Shown one piece after another: positions 33,594 to 42,088 of a DNA stretch of 64,000 nt. The translations under genes were made by a program, and so were the position numbers. The notes below the pieces were generated by a model. It saw only the letters and a list, made by a program, of their open reading frames with translations, made no database searches and was not told where the DNA came from. How positions within the stretch are numbered: position 1 is the stretch's first letter; each line of letters starts with the position of its first letter. Origin of the DNA: Actinospica robiniae DSM 44927 (GTDB lineage Bacteria; Actinomycetota; Actinomycetes; Streptomycetales; Catenulisporaceae); contig NZ_KI632511.1 in assembly GCF_000504285.1 (NCBI RefSeq), forward strand, positions 2,849,372-2,913,371. The letters run 5' to 3'.

Positions 33594-35816
33594 GTGAACG
33601 ACTCCCGCCCGCCTGCCCGCAGATCCAGATCCGCGCTGTTCACCGTCGGCGCCCTCCTCTCGTCCGCCCTGGTCGCCCCCGCCGCCGTGCTCGCCGCCTC
33701 CGCCACGCCGGCCCACGCCGCGACCGCGCTGTCCCGGAACGTCACGGCCAACCTCTTCGAGTACGACTGGAACTCGGTCGCCGCCGACTGCACCGACGTC
33801 CTCGGCCCGGACGGCTTCGCGGCCGTGCAGATCTCACCGCCGCAAGACTCGTACGACAACGCCGACCACTACTGGTGGGACGTCTACCAGCCCGTCGATT
33901 ACTCGCTCGAGAGCCGTCTCGGCACCGCGGCGCAGTTCGCGTCGATGGTCGCGGCCTGCCATGACGCCGGCGTGAAGGTGTACGCGGACGTCGTGCTCAA
34001 CCACATGGCCGCCGGCGACGGAGGTTCCGACACCAGCTACGGCGGCGCCTCGTTCGATTCCAGCACCCTGGCATACCCGGCGTACGGCGCCGCCGACTTC
34101 CACAGCTACCCGGCCGACTGCCCCGAATCCAGCGACAGCATCGTCAACTGGCTCAGCTACACCGAGGTCACCGCGTGCCGGCTCGACGGCCTGCCCGACC
34201 TGGCGACCAACACCGCGGCCGTGCGCGACATCGAGGCCGCCTATCTCAATACCCTCATCGGTCAGGGCGTGGACGGCTTCCGGCTGGATTCGGCCACTGA
34301 GATCGGCGAGAGCGACATCGCGGCCATCGATGCACTGCTCGATCCCGACGCGAGTACCGGAACCGGCGTCTTCATCACCCAAGAGGTCTATCCCGGCTCC
34401 AGCGGCCAGGATTCCCGGCTGAACCCCGCCGCGTTCGAGCCGACGGGCTCCGTCACCTCCTTCGACTACAGCTACGACCTGACCGACGACTTCGAGAACG
34501 GCGACCTCGCCGCGCTCGGCAGCCTCAGCCCCGCACTGCCGAGCACGTCAGCATCCTCCTTCGTGACGAACCAGGACACTGAGCGGGCCTCGAGTCCGAC
34601 CCTCGACTACGCGGACGGCTCCGCCTACCTTCTGGCCGACGAGTTCCTGCTTGCCTACGGCTACGGCACACCGCAGATCTTCTCCGGCTTCGAGTTCAGC
34701 AGCTACAACCAGGCACCGCCGGACACCGCCAACGGCGACGTCACCGACACCACGTGCGGCACTGGCGCGTGGGAGTGCACCGAGCGCAACGCGGCGATCG
34801 ACGCGCTGGTCGGCTGGCACAACCTCGCTTACACCGACAACGACGCCGTCGCCCACTGGACCACCGACGGCAACGACCTGATCGCGTTCGCCCGCGGCGC
34901 GGACGCCTGGATCGCACTGAACAACGGCTCCGCGGCGCTCACCGACACCTTCGCCACCGGGCTGCCCGACGGGACGTACTGCGACATCGTCAACGACACC
35001 TACAGCGGCGGCACCTGTTCCGGAACCGGCATCGTGGTCTCGGGCGGATCGGCGACCGTCACCGTCCCGGCGGGCGGATCAGTGGCCTTCGACGTCGACT
35101 CGCTCATCGGCACGGCGATTACGACGTATACCGAGACCGTCGACGTGACCGTTCCGGTCGACACGGCGGCCGAGGGCCTGAACGTCTACCTCAACGGGAA
35201 CCTGTCAGCCCTCGGCGAAGGCGGCTCCGACTGGAGTGCCGGCCACGGAATCGCGATGACAAAGGTCGACGATACGCACTATCAGGCCACGATCACCGCC
35301 ACCTCGAGAGCAGCGCTGTCCTACAAGTACTACCTGGGCACTTCGCTCAGCGACATCGAGGAATCGAGAACCTGCTCCGCGACCGCGAACCGATCGCTCA
35401 CCGTCAACGGCACGACCGTCACCGACACCGTCGCCGACTGGGCCGGTCCGCACACGTGCGGCAACGCGCAGGCGATCATCGACGTGACGGTCCCGGCCGG
35501 CACACCGAGCGGCGACACCGTCTACATCGCCGGCGCCTTCTCCGCCCTCGGCACGGGCATGAGCTCAGCCGACGACTGGAATCCCGGCCTTTACCCGATG
35601 ACGCTGATCGCCGCCGACGAGTGGCAGGCCGTCGTCCCGGCCGTCTCGGGCACCACGCTCGCCTACAAAGTCGACCTGAACGGCACATGGTCGAATGTCG
35701 AGGAGACGTCGTCCTGCGGCAGCGTCGCGAACCGCAGCTTCTATTTCAACGGCGTCGACAGCTCCTACACCGCCGCCGACGCCGTTGGCGCGTGGGCGGG
35801 GTTCAGTCCCTGTTGA
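33594..35816 (+). CDS. Secreted alpha-amylase (GH13) with two C-terminal starch-binding-like modules
   Basis: 740 residues from GTG 33594 with GGAG six bases upstream. A signal peptide ends near ATPAHAATALS. The catalytic barrel shows VYADVVLNHM (region I), VDGFRLDSATEI (nucleophile Asp, region II), GVFITQEVYPGS (acid/base Glu, region III) and FVTNQDTERASS (region IV, where the usual NHD reads NQD). An amylase C-terminal beta domain follows. Two CBM20-like modules start near residues 512 and 622 (TYTETVDVTVPVDTAAEGLN and IIDVTVPAGTPSGDTVYIAG), each with a K-Y/K-V and E-S/E-T starch-contact strand. It hydrolyses internal alpha-1,4 bonds of starch outside the cell. Confidence 0.93.
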   Translation: MNDSRPPARRSRSALFTVGALLSSALVAPAAVLAASATPAHAATALSRNVTANLFEYDWNSVAADCTDVLGPDGFAAVQISPPQDSYDNADHYWWDVYQPVDYSLESRLGTAAQFASMVAACHDAGVKVYADVVLNHMAAGDGGSDTSYGGASFDSSTLAYPAYGAADFHSYPADCPESSDSIVNWLSYTEVTACRLDGLPDLATNTAAVRDIEAAYLNTLIGQGVDGFRLDSATEIGESDIAAIDALLDPDASTGTGVFITQEVYPGSSGQDSRLNPAAFEPTGSVTSFDYSYDLTDDFENGDLAALGSLSPALPSTSASSFVTNQDTERASSPTLDYADGSAYLLADEFLLAYGYGTPQIFSGFEFSSYNQAPPDTANGDVTDTTCGTGAWECTERNAAIDALVGWHNLAYTDNDAVAHWTTDGNDLIAFARGADAWIALNNGSAALTDTFATGLPDGTYCDIVNDTYSGGTCSGTGIVVSGGSATVTVPAGGSVAFDVDSLIGTAITTYTETVDVTVPVDTAAEGLNVYLNGNLSALGEGGSDWSAGHGIAMTKVDDTHYQATITATSRAALSYKYYLGTSLSDIEESRTCSATANRSLTVNGTTVTDTVADWAGPHTCGNAQAIIDVTVPAGTPSGDTVYIAGAFSALGTGMSSADDWNPGLYPMTLIAADEWQAVVPAVSGTTLAYKVDLNGTWSNVEETSSCGSVANRSFYFNGVDSSYTAADAVGAWAGFSPC

Positions 35817-35887
35817 CCTTCCCCTTGGGGCAGAGGCCACGCTCTCTCCATCGGGCGATTCGCCCGAGAACGAGGAGATGATGGCAT

Positions 35888-36739
35888 GTGGACGAGATGG
35901 GGATCAGCGAGTTCGGCCGCCGGTCGCGACTGTCCGCCAAGGCGCTGCGGCTCTACGACGGCCTCGGCCTCCTCTCGCCCGCACGCGTGGACGAGGCGTC
36001 CGGTTACCGCTACTACACGAGCGGCCAGCTCGAGCAGGCGCGGCTGATCGCGACGCTTCGCCAGGTCGGGGTCCCGCTCGCCACGGCGAAGGAGTGGCTG
36101 GGTCTCGGCCCGCCCGAATTGGCGGAGCGGGTGACCGCCTTCTGGCGAGCAGCCGAGGCGGACCACGCCGCCCAAGCCACGCTCGTCACCATCCTCGTTG
36201 ACCGACTTACCGGGAGGAGCAGAGGCATGTACGAAGTCGCAAGCCGGGAGATGCCACCGCGCAGTCTGCTGTGCCTGAAGCGCAACGTCGACGAGTCCGG
36301 GGCGTGGGCGTTCGGCAAGGAGTTCATGGGGATCCTCAAGGATCCGCGATTCCCCAAGGGAGAAGGCCGGGAGCGCGGCTTCTTCTGCATCTACTGGGGC
36401 GAGGTGAGCGCGGACGGCGACGGTCCGGTCGAGTGGTGCAAGCCGGTGCCGGAAGCCGAGGCCGAAGCCATCGCCGCGCAGTTCCCGCAGCTCACGCTGC
36501 GCGTCGAGCCCGCGCACCGCGAGGCGTACGTCAGCCTCGGCTCGGGCGAGCAGATCGGCACGGCGCAGTGGCGCCTGGCCGAGGAGGCGCTGCGCACCTG
36601 GGCCGAGGACCAGGGCCTCGATCCGGAGCAGCTCGCGTCGACACCGGATGACCTCGGCGTTCGGCTCACGTACACGCCCAGTGCGGAGCCGGGCGAGGCC
36701 GTCTGGCCCGACTGCGAGTTCGCCGTGCCCTTCGCATGA
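35888..36739 (+). CDS. MerR-family regulator with GyrI-like effector domain
   Basis: 283 residues from GTG 35888; ATG 35897 is an alternative. The N-terminal winged helix is GISEFGRRSRLSAKALRLYD with EASGYRYYTSGQLEQARLIA and LRQVGVPLATAKEWL, the MerR DNA-binding and dimerisation helices. From about residue 115 a GyrI/BmrR-like ligand domain follows (MYEVASREMPPRSLLCLKRN to the C-terminus), so this is a BmrR/TipA-type regulator that responds to small hydrophobic compounds. No transporter gene is directly adjacent. It would bind a spaced palindromic promoter, which I could not identify. Confidence 0.85.
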   Translation: MDEMGISEFGRRSRLSAKALRLYDGLGLLSPARVDEASGYRYYTSGQLEQARLIATLRQVGVPLATAKEWLGLGPPELAERVTAFWRAAEADHAAQATLVTILVDRLTGRSRGMYEVASREMPPRSLLCLKRNVDESGAWAFGKEFMGILKDPRFPKGEGRERGFFCIYWGEVSADGDGPVEWCKPVPEAEAEAIAAQFPQLTLRVEPAHREAYVSLGSGEQIGTAQWRLAEEALRTWAEDQGLDPEQLASTPDDLGVRLTYTPSAEPGEAVWPDCEFAVPFA

Positions 36740-36760
36740 TCCAGTGATCGCTCGCAGGCT

Positions 36761-37381
36761 TCAACGGCGCGCGAGCGCCGCGCCGAGCTCGTCGAGAAGT
36801 GCGCGGTCGCAGGCACCGGCGACCGCCGCCTCGGCCGCGACCCGTTCGCGCTGCTCGCGCGTCCAGGCGGACGGATCGGCGATGGCCGCATCGCCGGGCT
36901 TCTTCGAGCCTGCCGAATCGGCGACGGTGTGAAAGGCGAGTCGTCCTGCGAGCGGTCCGTAGGCCTCGCCCAAAGTCAGGTGAATCAGGCCTGCGCCGAG
37001 CCCGTCGGCGGCATGTCGCACCAGGTGATGGGCCACCAGCCCCTCGACGCTCGCCGCAGCGGCACTGGCGCACGCCGAGTAGGCGCGGGTGGCCGGCATG
37101 ACCTCCGGGCTCTCGGCGTCGGGATCAGCCCACCCCGGCCCGAGCAGCACGGCCAAGTCCGCCTCGAGATCCTCGAGCCCGGCCCGGATCCCCGCGCGGA
37201 GGCGGAGCAGTCGCGGGTCATCCGCGGCGTGCGCGGCGGCGGCCCGGTCGAGCGCCGCGTAGATCTCGCGGTACTGCACCAGCAACTCGGCGTACTCCCG
37301 CGGCTCGAGCGCCCCCGCCAGCAGCAGCCGCAGGAACACCGGCGGCACGTCATCGCGCGCGACTAGGGAGAATACGTCCAC
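36761..37381 (-). CDS. Heme-oxygenase-like protein under iron-box control
   Basis: 206 residues from GTG 37379-37381. The all-helical heme oxygenase fold is recognisable: FLRLLLAGALEPREYAELLV, QYREIYAALDRAAAAH, DLAVLLGPGW, then LVAHHLVRHAADGLGAGLIH in place of the usual VAHxYxRYxGDLSGGQ. The N-terminal segment that normally carries the proximal heme His is short and reads VDVFSLVARDDVPPVF, without a His. Heme binding is therefore uncertain and the enzyme may be a diverged relative. An iron box overlaps the expected promoter 12 bp upstream and there is no ribosome site, so a leaderless transcript is likely. The expected role is iron release from heme or a related iron-limitation function. Confidence 0.75.
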   Translation of the reverse strand: MDVFSLVARDDVPPVFLRLLLAGALEPREYAELLVQYREIYAALDRAAAAHAADDPRLLRLRAGIRAGLEDLEADLAVLLGPGWADPDAESPEVMPATRAYSACASAAAASVEGLVAHHLVRHAADGLGAGLIHLTLGEAYGPLAGRLAFHTVADSAGSKKPGDAAIADPSAWTREQRERVAAEAAVAGACDRALLDELGAALARR

Positions 37382-37392
37382 AAGAAGAGAAC

Positions 37393-37411
37393 ATAGGTAA
37401 GGCTTACCTAA
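37393..37411. promoter_or_regulatory. DmdR/IdeR iron box
   Basis: ATAGGTAAGGCTTACCTAA is close to the 19-bp consensus TTAGGTTAGGCTAACCTAA, and 37394-37410 forms a perfect 8-bp-arm palindrome around one G. Its position immediately before the heme-oxygenase-like start indicates iron-dependent repression. Confidence 0.9.
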
Positions 37412-37471
37412 TTTGCAAGAGCCGACGGCGCTCCGCACGACGTTGTCGGAGGGGGCGGGTAGGCTCCGAAC

Positions 37472-38026
37472 ATGGCGACGCGTTACGCGGCACTGCTCTC
37501 GGCGGTCAACGTGGGCAAGCGCAAAGTCCCGATGGCACAGCTGCGCGAACTGCTGGCCGGGCTGGGCTACTCGGACGTCCAGACATACCTGGCCAGCGGA
37601 AACGCCGTCTTCACCGCTCGCGACGGCGAGGACGAGGGCGCGGCGTCCGCACGCATCGAGGCGGCGCTCGAGGAGGAGTTCGGCTTCTCCGTCCCCTGTC
37701 TCGTCCGCGACGGCGATTACCTCGCCGCCGTGATCAAGGCCTGCCCGTTCCCCGCCGACGACGTGGCCGGCAAGCATCTGCACGCCACCTTCTACTCCGC
37801 CGAGATCGGCGACGAGCGGTACGCGGACATCGACCGCGCAGCGTTCGAGCCCGAGGAGTTCCGCATCGGCGACCGCGTGATGTACCTGCACCTCCCCGGC
37901 GGCATCGGCCGCTCGGCGCTGGCCACCGCCTTGTCCCGGCCGGCGAGCCGCCTCAAGGGAATCACCGCGACCGGCCGCAACTGGAACACCGTCAAGGCCC
38001 TGGCAGGGATGACGGCGCACGAGTAA
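37472..38026 (+). CDS. DUF1697 family protein
   Basis: 184 residues from ATG 37472. The opening TRYAALLSAVNVGKRKVPMA, LGYSDVQTYLASGNAVFTA and the C-terminal TGRNWNTVKALAGM match DUF1697 proteins, in which these two alpha/beta modules form a ferredoxin-like fold. The family is widespread in bacteria and has no known biochemical function; it is sometimes found near cell-wall or resistance genes. It diverges from the heme-oxygenase-like gene, with about 90 bp containing the iron box between them. A link to iron is possible only through this shared intergenic region. Confidence 0.85.
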   Translation: MATRYAALLSAVNVGKRKVPMAQLRELLAGLGYSDVQTYLASGNAVFTARDGEDEGAASARIEAALEEEFGFSVPCLVRDGDYLAAVIKACPFPADDVAGKHLHATFYSAEIGDERYADIDRAAFEPEEFRIGDRVMYLHLPGGIGRSALATALSRPASRLKGITATGRNWNTVKALAGMTAHE

Positions 38027-38055
38027 CGGCACTGACCCCGGCCGGAGCCAAGCCC

Positions 38056-38200
38056 TTAGCGGGCCTGGACCTCGACCGTTCGGCCGTCGGGATCCTTGAT
38101 CTGGTGACGTCCCGGTGCCAGCGGCGGGTTCGCGGCACTCCTCCAACTGCGGCGTGTAGATCACCAGCAGGGTCACCCGGATCGCGCTCGGTTCGGTCAT
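38056..38200 (-). pseudogene. VOC/glyoxalase remnant with internal deletion
   Basis: ATG 38198-38200 opens a VOC N-terminus (IRVTLLVIYTPQLEECR) that, after about 23 residues, jumps in another frame to a VOC C-terminus (GRHQIKDPDGRTVEVQAR) ending at TAA 38056-38058. The ~80 residues in between are missing. The start overlaps the stop of the hexapeptide-repeat gene by 4 nt (ATGA), so this was once the next gene in an operon. Confidence 0.6.
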
Positions 38201-38823
38201 GATCCGTGCGGAGCGTCGGGGTGATAGACGCGCTGCCGCTCGACCGGGCTGTCGGCGAACGGGCCGTTGCCGTTGACGACCTCACCGACCGCGAGCGACA
38301 GGCCGTGTGCGGTGCCGCGGCCCTTGAGCACCGCGCCGCGCAGATCCGGATCAGGGCAGGTGAAGTCGCCGCCCGCGGCCAGGCGCACCGCACGTGCGCT
38401 GATCGCCCCGAGGATCTGCGAGCCGACACCCAGCACACAGCCGTCGCCGAGGATCGCGCCGTCACTCACGCGCGTGCGGTCGGCGATGTGCACGTTCGCC
38501 CCGGCCCCGTCGGCAGTGATCCGCGCCCCGCCCTCCCCAAGCCGGTTCCCGGACCCGACCACCACCGCGGCGCCCGATCCGACGGTGACCCGCAAGCCCG
38601 GATACAGGATGTTGTCGGGGCCGAACTCGCATCTCGCGTCCGGCGCGCACTCGACGCTGACCGTGGGGTAGATCACCGTGCCCGGACCGAACCGGGCGTG
38701 GCGCGAAAGCAGGGTCGAGTAGGGGTCGAACAGCGCTCCGATGCGACGCCCTAGCTCCACGCACTCGCCGATCGTCAAGAAGCCGTACGCGATGCGGGGT
38801 GCGTCGAGATCCGAATGATCCAT
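38197..38823 (-). CDS. Hexapeptide-repeat (left-handed beta-helix) protein
   Basis: 208 residues from ATG 38821-38823. A short N-terminal helical region (AYGFLTIGECVELGRRIGAL) is followed by hexapeptide-type coils [LIV]-G-x4: RFGPGTVIYPTVSVECAPDA, NILYPGLRVTVGSGAAVVVG and ADRTRVSDGAILGDGCVLGV. Such beta-helices form trimers, often acyltransferases or carbonic-anhydrase-like enzymes. The usual catalytic His of acetyltransferases is not obvious, so function stays open. It is translationally coupled at both ends: a 19-codon ORF upstream ends TGATG over its start, and the VOC remnant begins on its stop. Confidence 0.7.
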   Translation of the reverse strand: MDHSDLDAPRIAYGFLTIGECVELGRRIGALFDPYSTLLSRHARFGPGTVIYPTVSVECAPDARCEFGPDNILYPGLRVTVGSGAAVVVGSGNRLGEGGARITADGAGANVHIADRTRVSDGAILGDGCVLGVGSQILGAISARAVRLAAGGDFTCPDPDLRGAVLKGRGTAHGLSLAVGEVVNGNGPFADSPVERQRVYHPDAPHGS

Positions 38824-38882
38824 CAGCCCACCTTACGCAGGATCAGGTACGCCGGCTCGACGGCTTCCTCGGCTGTTGTCAT
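38823..38882 (-). pseudogene. Short 19-codon ORF, possible methyltransferase-end remnant
   Basis: ATG 38880-38882 encodes MTTAEEAVEPAYLILRKVG and ends in a TGA overlapping the next start. The end PAYLILRKVG resembles the last strand of SAM-dependent methyltransferases (..YLILRKP), so it may be a remnant of a deleted upstream gene rather than a real peptide. Confidence 0.25.
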
Positions 38883-39028
38883 GCGATTGACACCAGCCGG
38901 GCGTTCCGACACGACCACACGCGTTCCGAGGCGGGCGGGCACGCGTGCGACGTCCGCTGACGGGCTGTCATACTAGCGCCACTCAGATCGTCTCGAGTCC
39001 GGCGAGCAGCCAAGTAGGGGTGGATGCC

Positions 39029-40711
39029 ATGACCGCGCCGTTCGACGGCTTCTCCCGACTCGAGCCGGGCGCACCGACCGAGATCGGCCGCTACCGCCTC
39101 TACGCGCGGCTCGGCGCGGGCGGGATGGGCCAGGTCTTCCTCTCCTTCCTGCCCGGCGGACGGCCCGTGGCGCTCAAGGTGGTGCGCCCGGAGTTCTCCG
39201 CGGACCCGGAGTTCCGCCGCCGCTTCGCCCAGGAGGCGCAGGCCGCGCAGCAGGTCAACGGGATCCACATCGCCCAGCTGCTCGACGCCGGGCCGGACGC
39301 GGCCACGCCGTGGCTGGCGACGGCGTACATCCCGGGCCCGTCGCTGCTCGAGGCGGTGCGGCTGCACGGGCCGCTGCCGGTGGCCTGCGTGCGCCGGCTG
39401 ATAGCCGGGATCGCGCAGGCGCTCGACGCGATCCACGCGGCCGGCCTGATCCACCGCGATCTGAAGCCGGCCAACGTCATCCTCGCCGCGGACGGGCCGC
39501 GGGTGATCGACTTCGGCATCGCCCGCGCCGCGGACGCGACCACAGCGTCGCTGACCGGCAAGCGAGTCGGGTCGCCGCAGTACATGGCGCCGGAGCAGAT
39601 CCGCGGGCTGCCGGCGACGCCCGCGCTCGACGTCTTCGCGCTCGGGGCGCTCGCCTTCTTCGCCGCGACCGGGCGGGCCGCGTTCGGCGAGGGCGAGGAT
39701 CTGGCGGTGATCTTCCGGATCGTGCAGGAACAGCCGGATCTGACGGGCACTCCGCCGGAGCTGCTCGAGCTGGTGACCGCCTGCCTGGCCAAGGATCCGG
39801 CCGCGCGGCCGGACACCCGGGCGATCCGCCAGGCCTGCGAGACGCCGCCGCCGGACGCGGCGGCCGGCTGGCTGCCGCCGGCGCTCGCGCAAACCGTCGC
39901 GGCGCGCACCGACGCGATCGCCGCGATCGCGGCACGGCCGCCGCCCACCGTCCCGTCGGTGACCGCTCAGCAGACCATGCCGCAGTCGACCGTCCCGCAA
40001 CCGACTGTGCCGCCTACCGTGGCGACGCAGTACGGCGGGTTCGCGGGCGGGCCGGTCCCGCCTCCTGCAGCCCGAGCGCTCAGCTCGCGGCTCCGGGTGG
40101 GCGCGATCACGCTCGCGTTCGGTGTGCTGATCGGCGCGGTCGTCGCACTGGCGTTGTTCCGTTCCCCGCCCGGTTCCAACGGCGCCGGCTCGCACCCGCC
40201 GTCGCCGTCCGCGTCGGCCACGACCGGTCAGGTCACGCCCGCGGACAACTCGTCGCCGCAGGTGTCGAGCTCGGCGGACCAGGAGGTGGGCCAGGGCAGC
40301 GCGCTGGGCAGCGGATCTCCGGCCCCGGACAAGAGCGACGACACCGTCCAGTGGCAGGGTTCGACCACGTTCGGCAAGAACGGGCTGAGCTTCGACGACA
40401 TCCCGCCGGACAACAACCCGATTTCCAACGACCTGTTCTATGTGGGCAGCACCAACTCGTCCTCCGGCTACGACTTCTCCGCCTCGTGGGGCATGGCGCT
40501 GTGGACCGGCACCGGCGTGCCCAGCCGCGCCCAGTGCGCCAACCTGCTCAGCGGCGCGAGCGTGAACGGAGGCGTCGCCGCGGACGGCGGACTGATCTGC
40601 GTCAAGACCCTGAACAACCGGCTCGCCGTGGTGAAGATCCAGAGCGTGGACACCGGCGACGGCATCGCCACCGTGTACGCACGGGTCTGGGCGCTGCAGA
40701 CGAGCCAGTGA
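39029..40711 (+). CDS. Membrane-anchored Ser/Thr protein kinase
   Basis: 560 residues from ATG 39029 with AGGGG upstream. The kinase domain (residues ~20-275) has the Gly loop RLGAGGMGQVFLSF, ATP Lys in PVALKVVRPEFSAD, catalytic LIHRDLKPANVILA, DFGIARAADATTASLTGKRV (DFG and activation loop with Thr/Ser) and QYMAPEQIRGLPATPALDVF. A Pro-rich juxtamembrane linker precedes one TM helix (VGAITLAFGVLIGAVVALAL) near residue 365. The ~170-residue outer part is Ser/Pro-rich and then folded (TTFGKNGLSFDDIPPDNNPI, two Cys), unlike PASTA domains. It should signal across the membrane from an unknown ligand. A second kinase gene converges on it with only 7 bp between the stops. Confidence 0.92.
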   Translation: MTAPFDGFSRLEPGAPTEIGRYRLYARLGAGGMGQVFLSFLPGGRPVALKVVRPEFSADPEFRRRFAQEAQAAQQVNGIHIAQLLDAGPDAATPWLATAYIPGPSLLEAVRLHGPLPVACVRRLIAGIAQALDAIHAAGLIHRDLKPANVILAADGPRVIDFGIARAADATTASLTGKRVGSPQYMAPEQIRGLPATPALDVFALGALAFFAATGRAAFGEGEDLAVIFRIVQEQPDLTGTPPELLELVTACLAKDPAARPDTRAIRQACETPPPDAAAGWLPPALAQTVAARTDAIAAIAARPPPTVPSVTAQQTMPQSTVPQPTVPPTVATQYGGFAGGPVPPPAARALSSRLRVGAITLAFGVLIGAVVALALFRSPPGSNGAGSHPPSPSASATTGQVTPADNSSPQVSSSADQEVGQGSALGSGSPAPDKSDDTVQWQGSTTFGKNGLSFDDIPPDNNPISNDLFYVGSTNSSSGYDFSASWGMALWTGTGVPSRAQCANLLSGASVNGGVAADGGLICVKTLNNRLAVVKIQSVDTGDGIATVYARVWALQTSQ

Positions 40712-40718
40712 ACCCGGC

Positions 40719-41912
40719 TCAGCTCCTGGCCTGCTGGAACCGGCGCAGCGCGCGGACCAGCTCGTCGCCCGGGCCGAGCGCCTGCTCGGCATGCTCGAGC
40801 AGCCGCACCAGGCGCAGCGCGCAGCTGACTCCCTCGCCGCGCGCGTACCCGGCCCGGACCCGGCCGAACTCGGCCGCGAACCGGGCCGAGTCCCGGCCGT
40901 AGCCGGCGGCGTCGAGACTGCGGCCGACGGCGGCGAAGCCCTCATCCGCCTCGGCGTACCGGCCGAGGTTGAGCAACTGCTCGGCCGCCCGCAGCTGCGC
41001 CCGGGCCAGCGTCGGCGGCGTGGGTTCGGGCGGCGCGGACCGGGTGACGGTGGCGGCCCGGCTCTCGCTCGCCAGTAGGCCGGCCAGGCGCCGGCGCACC
41101 TCGGAGACCGTCGGGCGGTCGTCCGCGGTCTTGGCCATCATCGCCTCGATCAGCTCGGCCAGCGGCTCGGGCACGTCGCGGCGCACCTCGGCGATCGGCG
41201 CGGGCTGCTCGTACTGCACCCGGTAGGTGGCCAGCTCCCAGCCGCCCTGCCCGGCGAACGGGGAGCCGCCGGCCAGCATCGCGTAGAGCACCGTGCCGAA
41301 GGAGAACACGTCCCAGGCCGCAGTCGCGTCCTCACCGCGGCACTGCTCCGGCGCCGCGTAGACGGGCGTGCCGACCATCTCGCCGGAGCGGGTGATCTTC
41401 GTCAGGTCGGGTTCGAGCACTGCGGCGATACCGAAGTCGCAGACCTTCACCGCCTCGCCGTCCAGGACGAGATTGGACGGTTTGAGGTCCCGGTGCACCA
41501 CCGGCTCGGCGCGGCGATGGAGGTATTCGATCGCTGCCGCGGTCTGCGCGCCGTAGGCCGTCACGCGCTCGATGGGCAGAACAACCTCAGAACGCTGCAG
41601 CGTGCCCAGGTCGGGCCCGGCGAGCAGCTCCATCACGACGTAGGTCGCCTCGCCATGCACGCCGCGGTCGTGCACGGTGACGATGTTGGGGTGACGCAGC
41701 GAGGCCATCACCCTGGCCTCCCGGTCGAACCGGGCGTGGAACTCGCCGGTCGTGCGCGGGTCGGCGTGCTTCGAACGGCTCAGCACCTTGACGGCTACCG
41801 ATCGGTCCAGGCTCTCGTCCCGGGCCCGGTAGACCTCGCCGTGGCCGCCGCGCCCGATCCGCTCGACCAGCCGGTAGCGGTCCCCCAGCGCCTGGCCGAC
41901 GCTCACACTCAT
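40719..41912 (-). CDS. Soluble Ser/Thr protein kinase with C-terminal helical region
   Basis: 397 residues from ATG 41910-41912. The kinase domain spans ~10-275: RIGRGGHGEVYRARDESLDR (Gly loop), SVAVKVLSRSKHAD (Lys), VVHRDLKPSNLVLD, CDFGIAAVLEPDLTKITRSG and VYAAPEQCRGEDATAAWDVF. No TM helix follows; instead ~110 residues of helical repeats (LRAAEQLLNLGRYAEADEGF) resemble TPRs. It would act in the cytoplasm, in contrast to the membrane kinase next door, and could phosphorylate or be phosphorylated by it. It diverges from the LPXTG surface protein gene. Confidence 0.9.
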   Translation of the reverse strand: MSVSVGQALGDRYRLVERIGRGGHGEVYRARDESLDRSVAVKVLSRSKHADPRTTGEFHARFDREARVMASLRHPNIVTVHDRGVHGEATYVVMELLAGPDLGTLQRSEVVLPIERVTAYGAQTAAAIEYLHRRAEPVVHRDLKPSNLVLDGEAVKVCDFGIAAVLEPDLTKITRSGEMVGTPVYAAPEQCRGEDATAAWDVFSFGTVLYAMLAGGSPFAGQGGWELATYRVQYEQPAPIAEVRRDVPEPLAELIEAMMAKTADDRPTVSEVRRRLAGLLASESRAATVTRSAPPEPTPPTLARAQLRAAEQLLNLGRYAEADEGFAAVGRSLDAAGYGRDSARFAAEFGRVRAGYARGEGVSCALRLVRLLEHAEQALGPGDELVRALRRFQQARS

Positions 41913-42088
41913 GGCCGCATCGTACGCCCATCCGCTCATATGCCTTTCGCGATGTACGGGAAGCCGACTTACCACGAGTGGACGTATCACAGATCTTTTC
42001 TGAACAATTCCTCGTCGCGTCCGGGAAATGCGGGCCATCGCCTTCTTACACTCGGCTCCTGATGGATCTTGCTTGACGGAAAGGAGTG

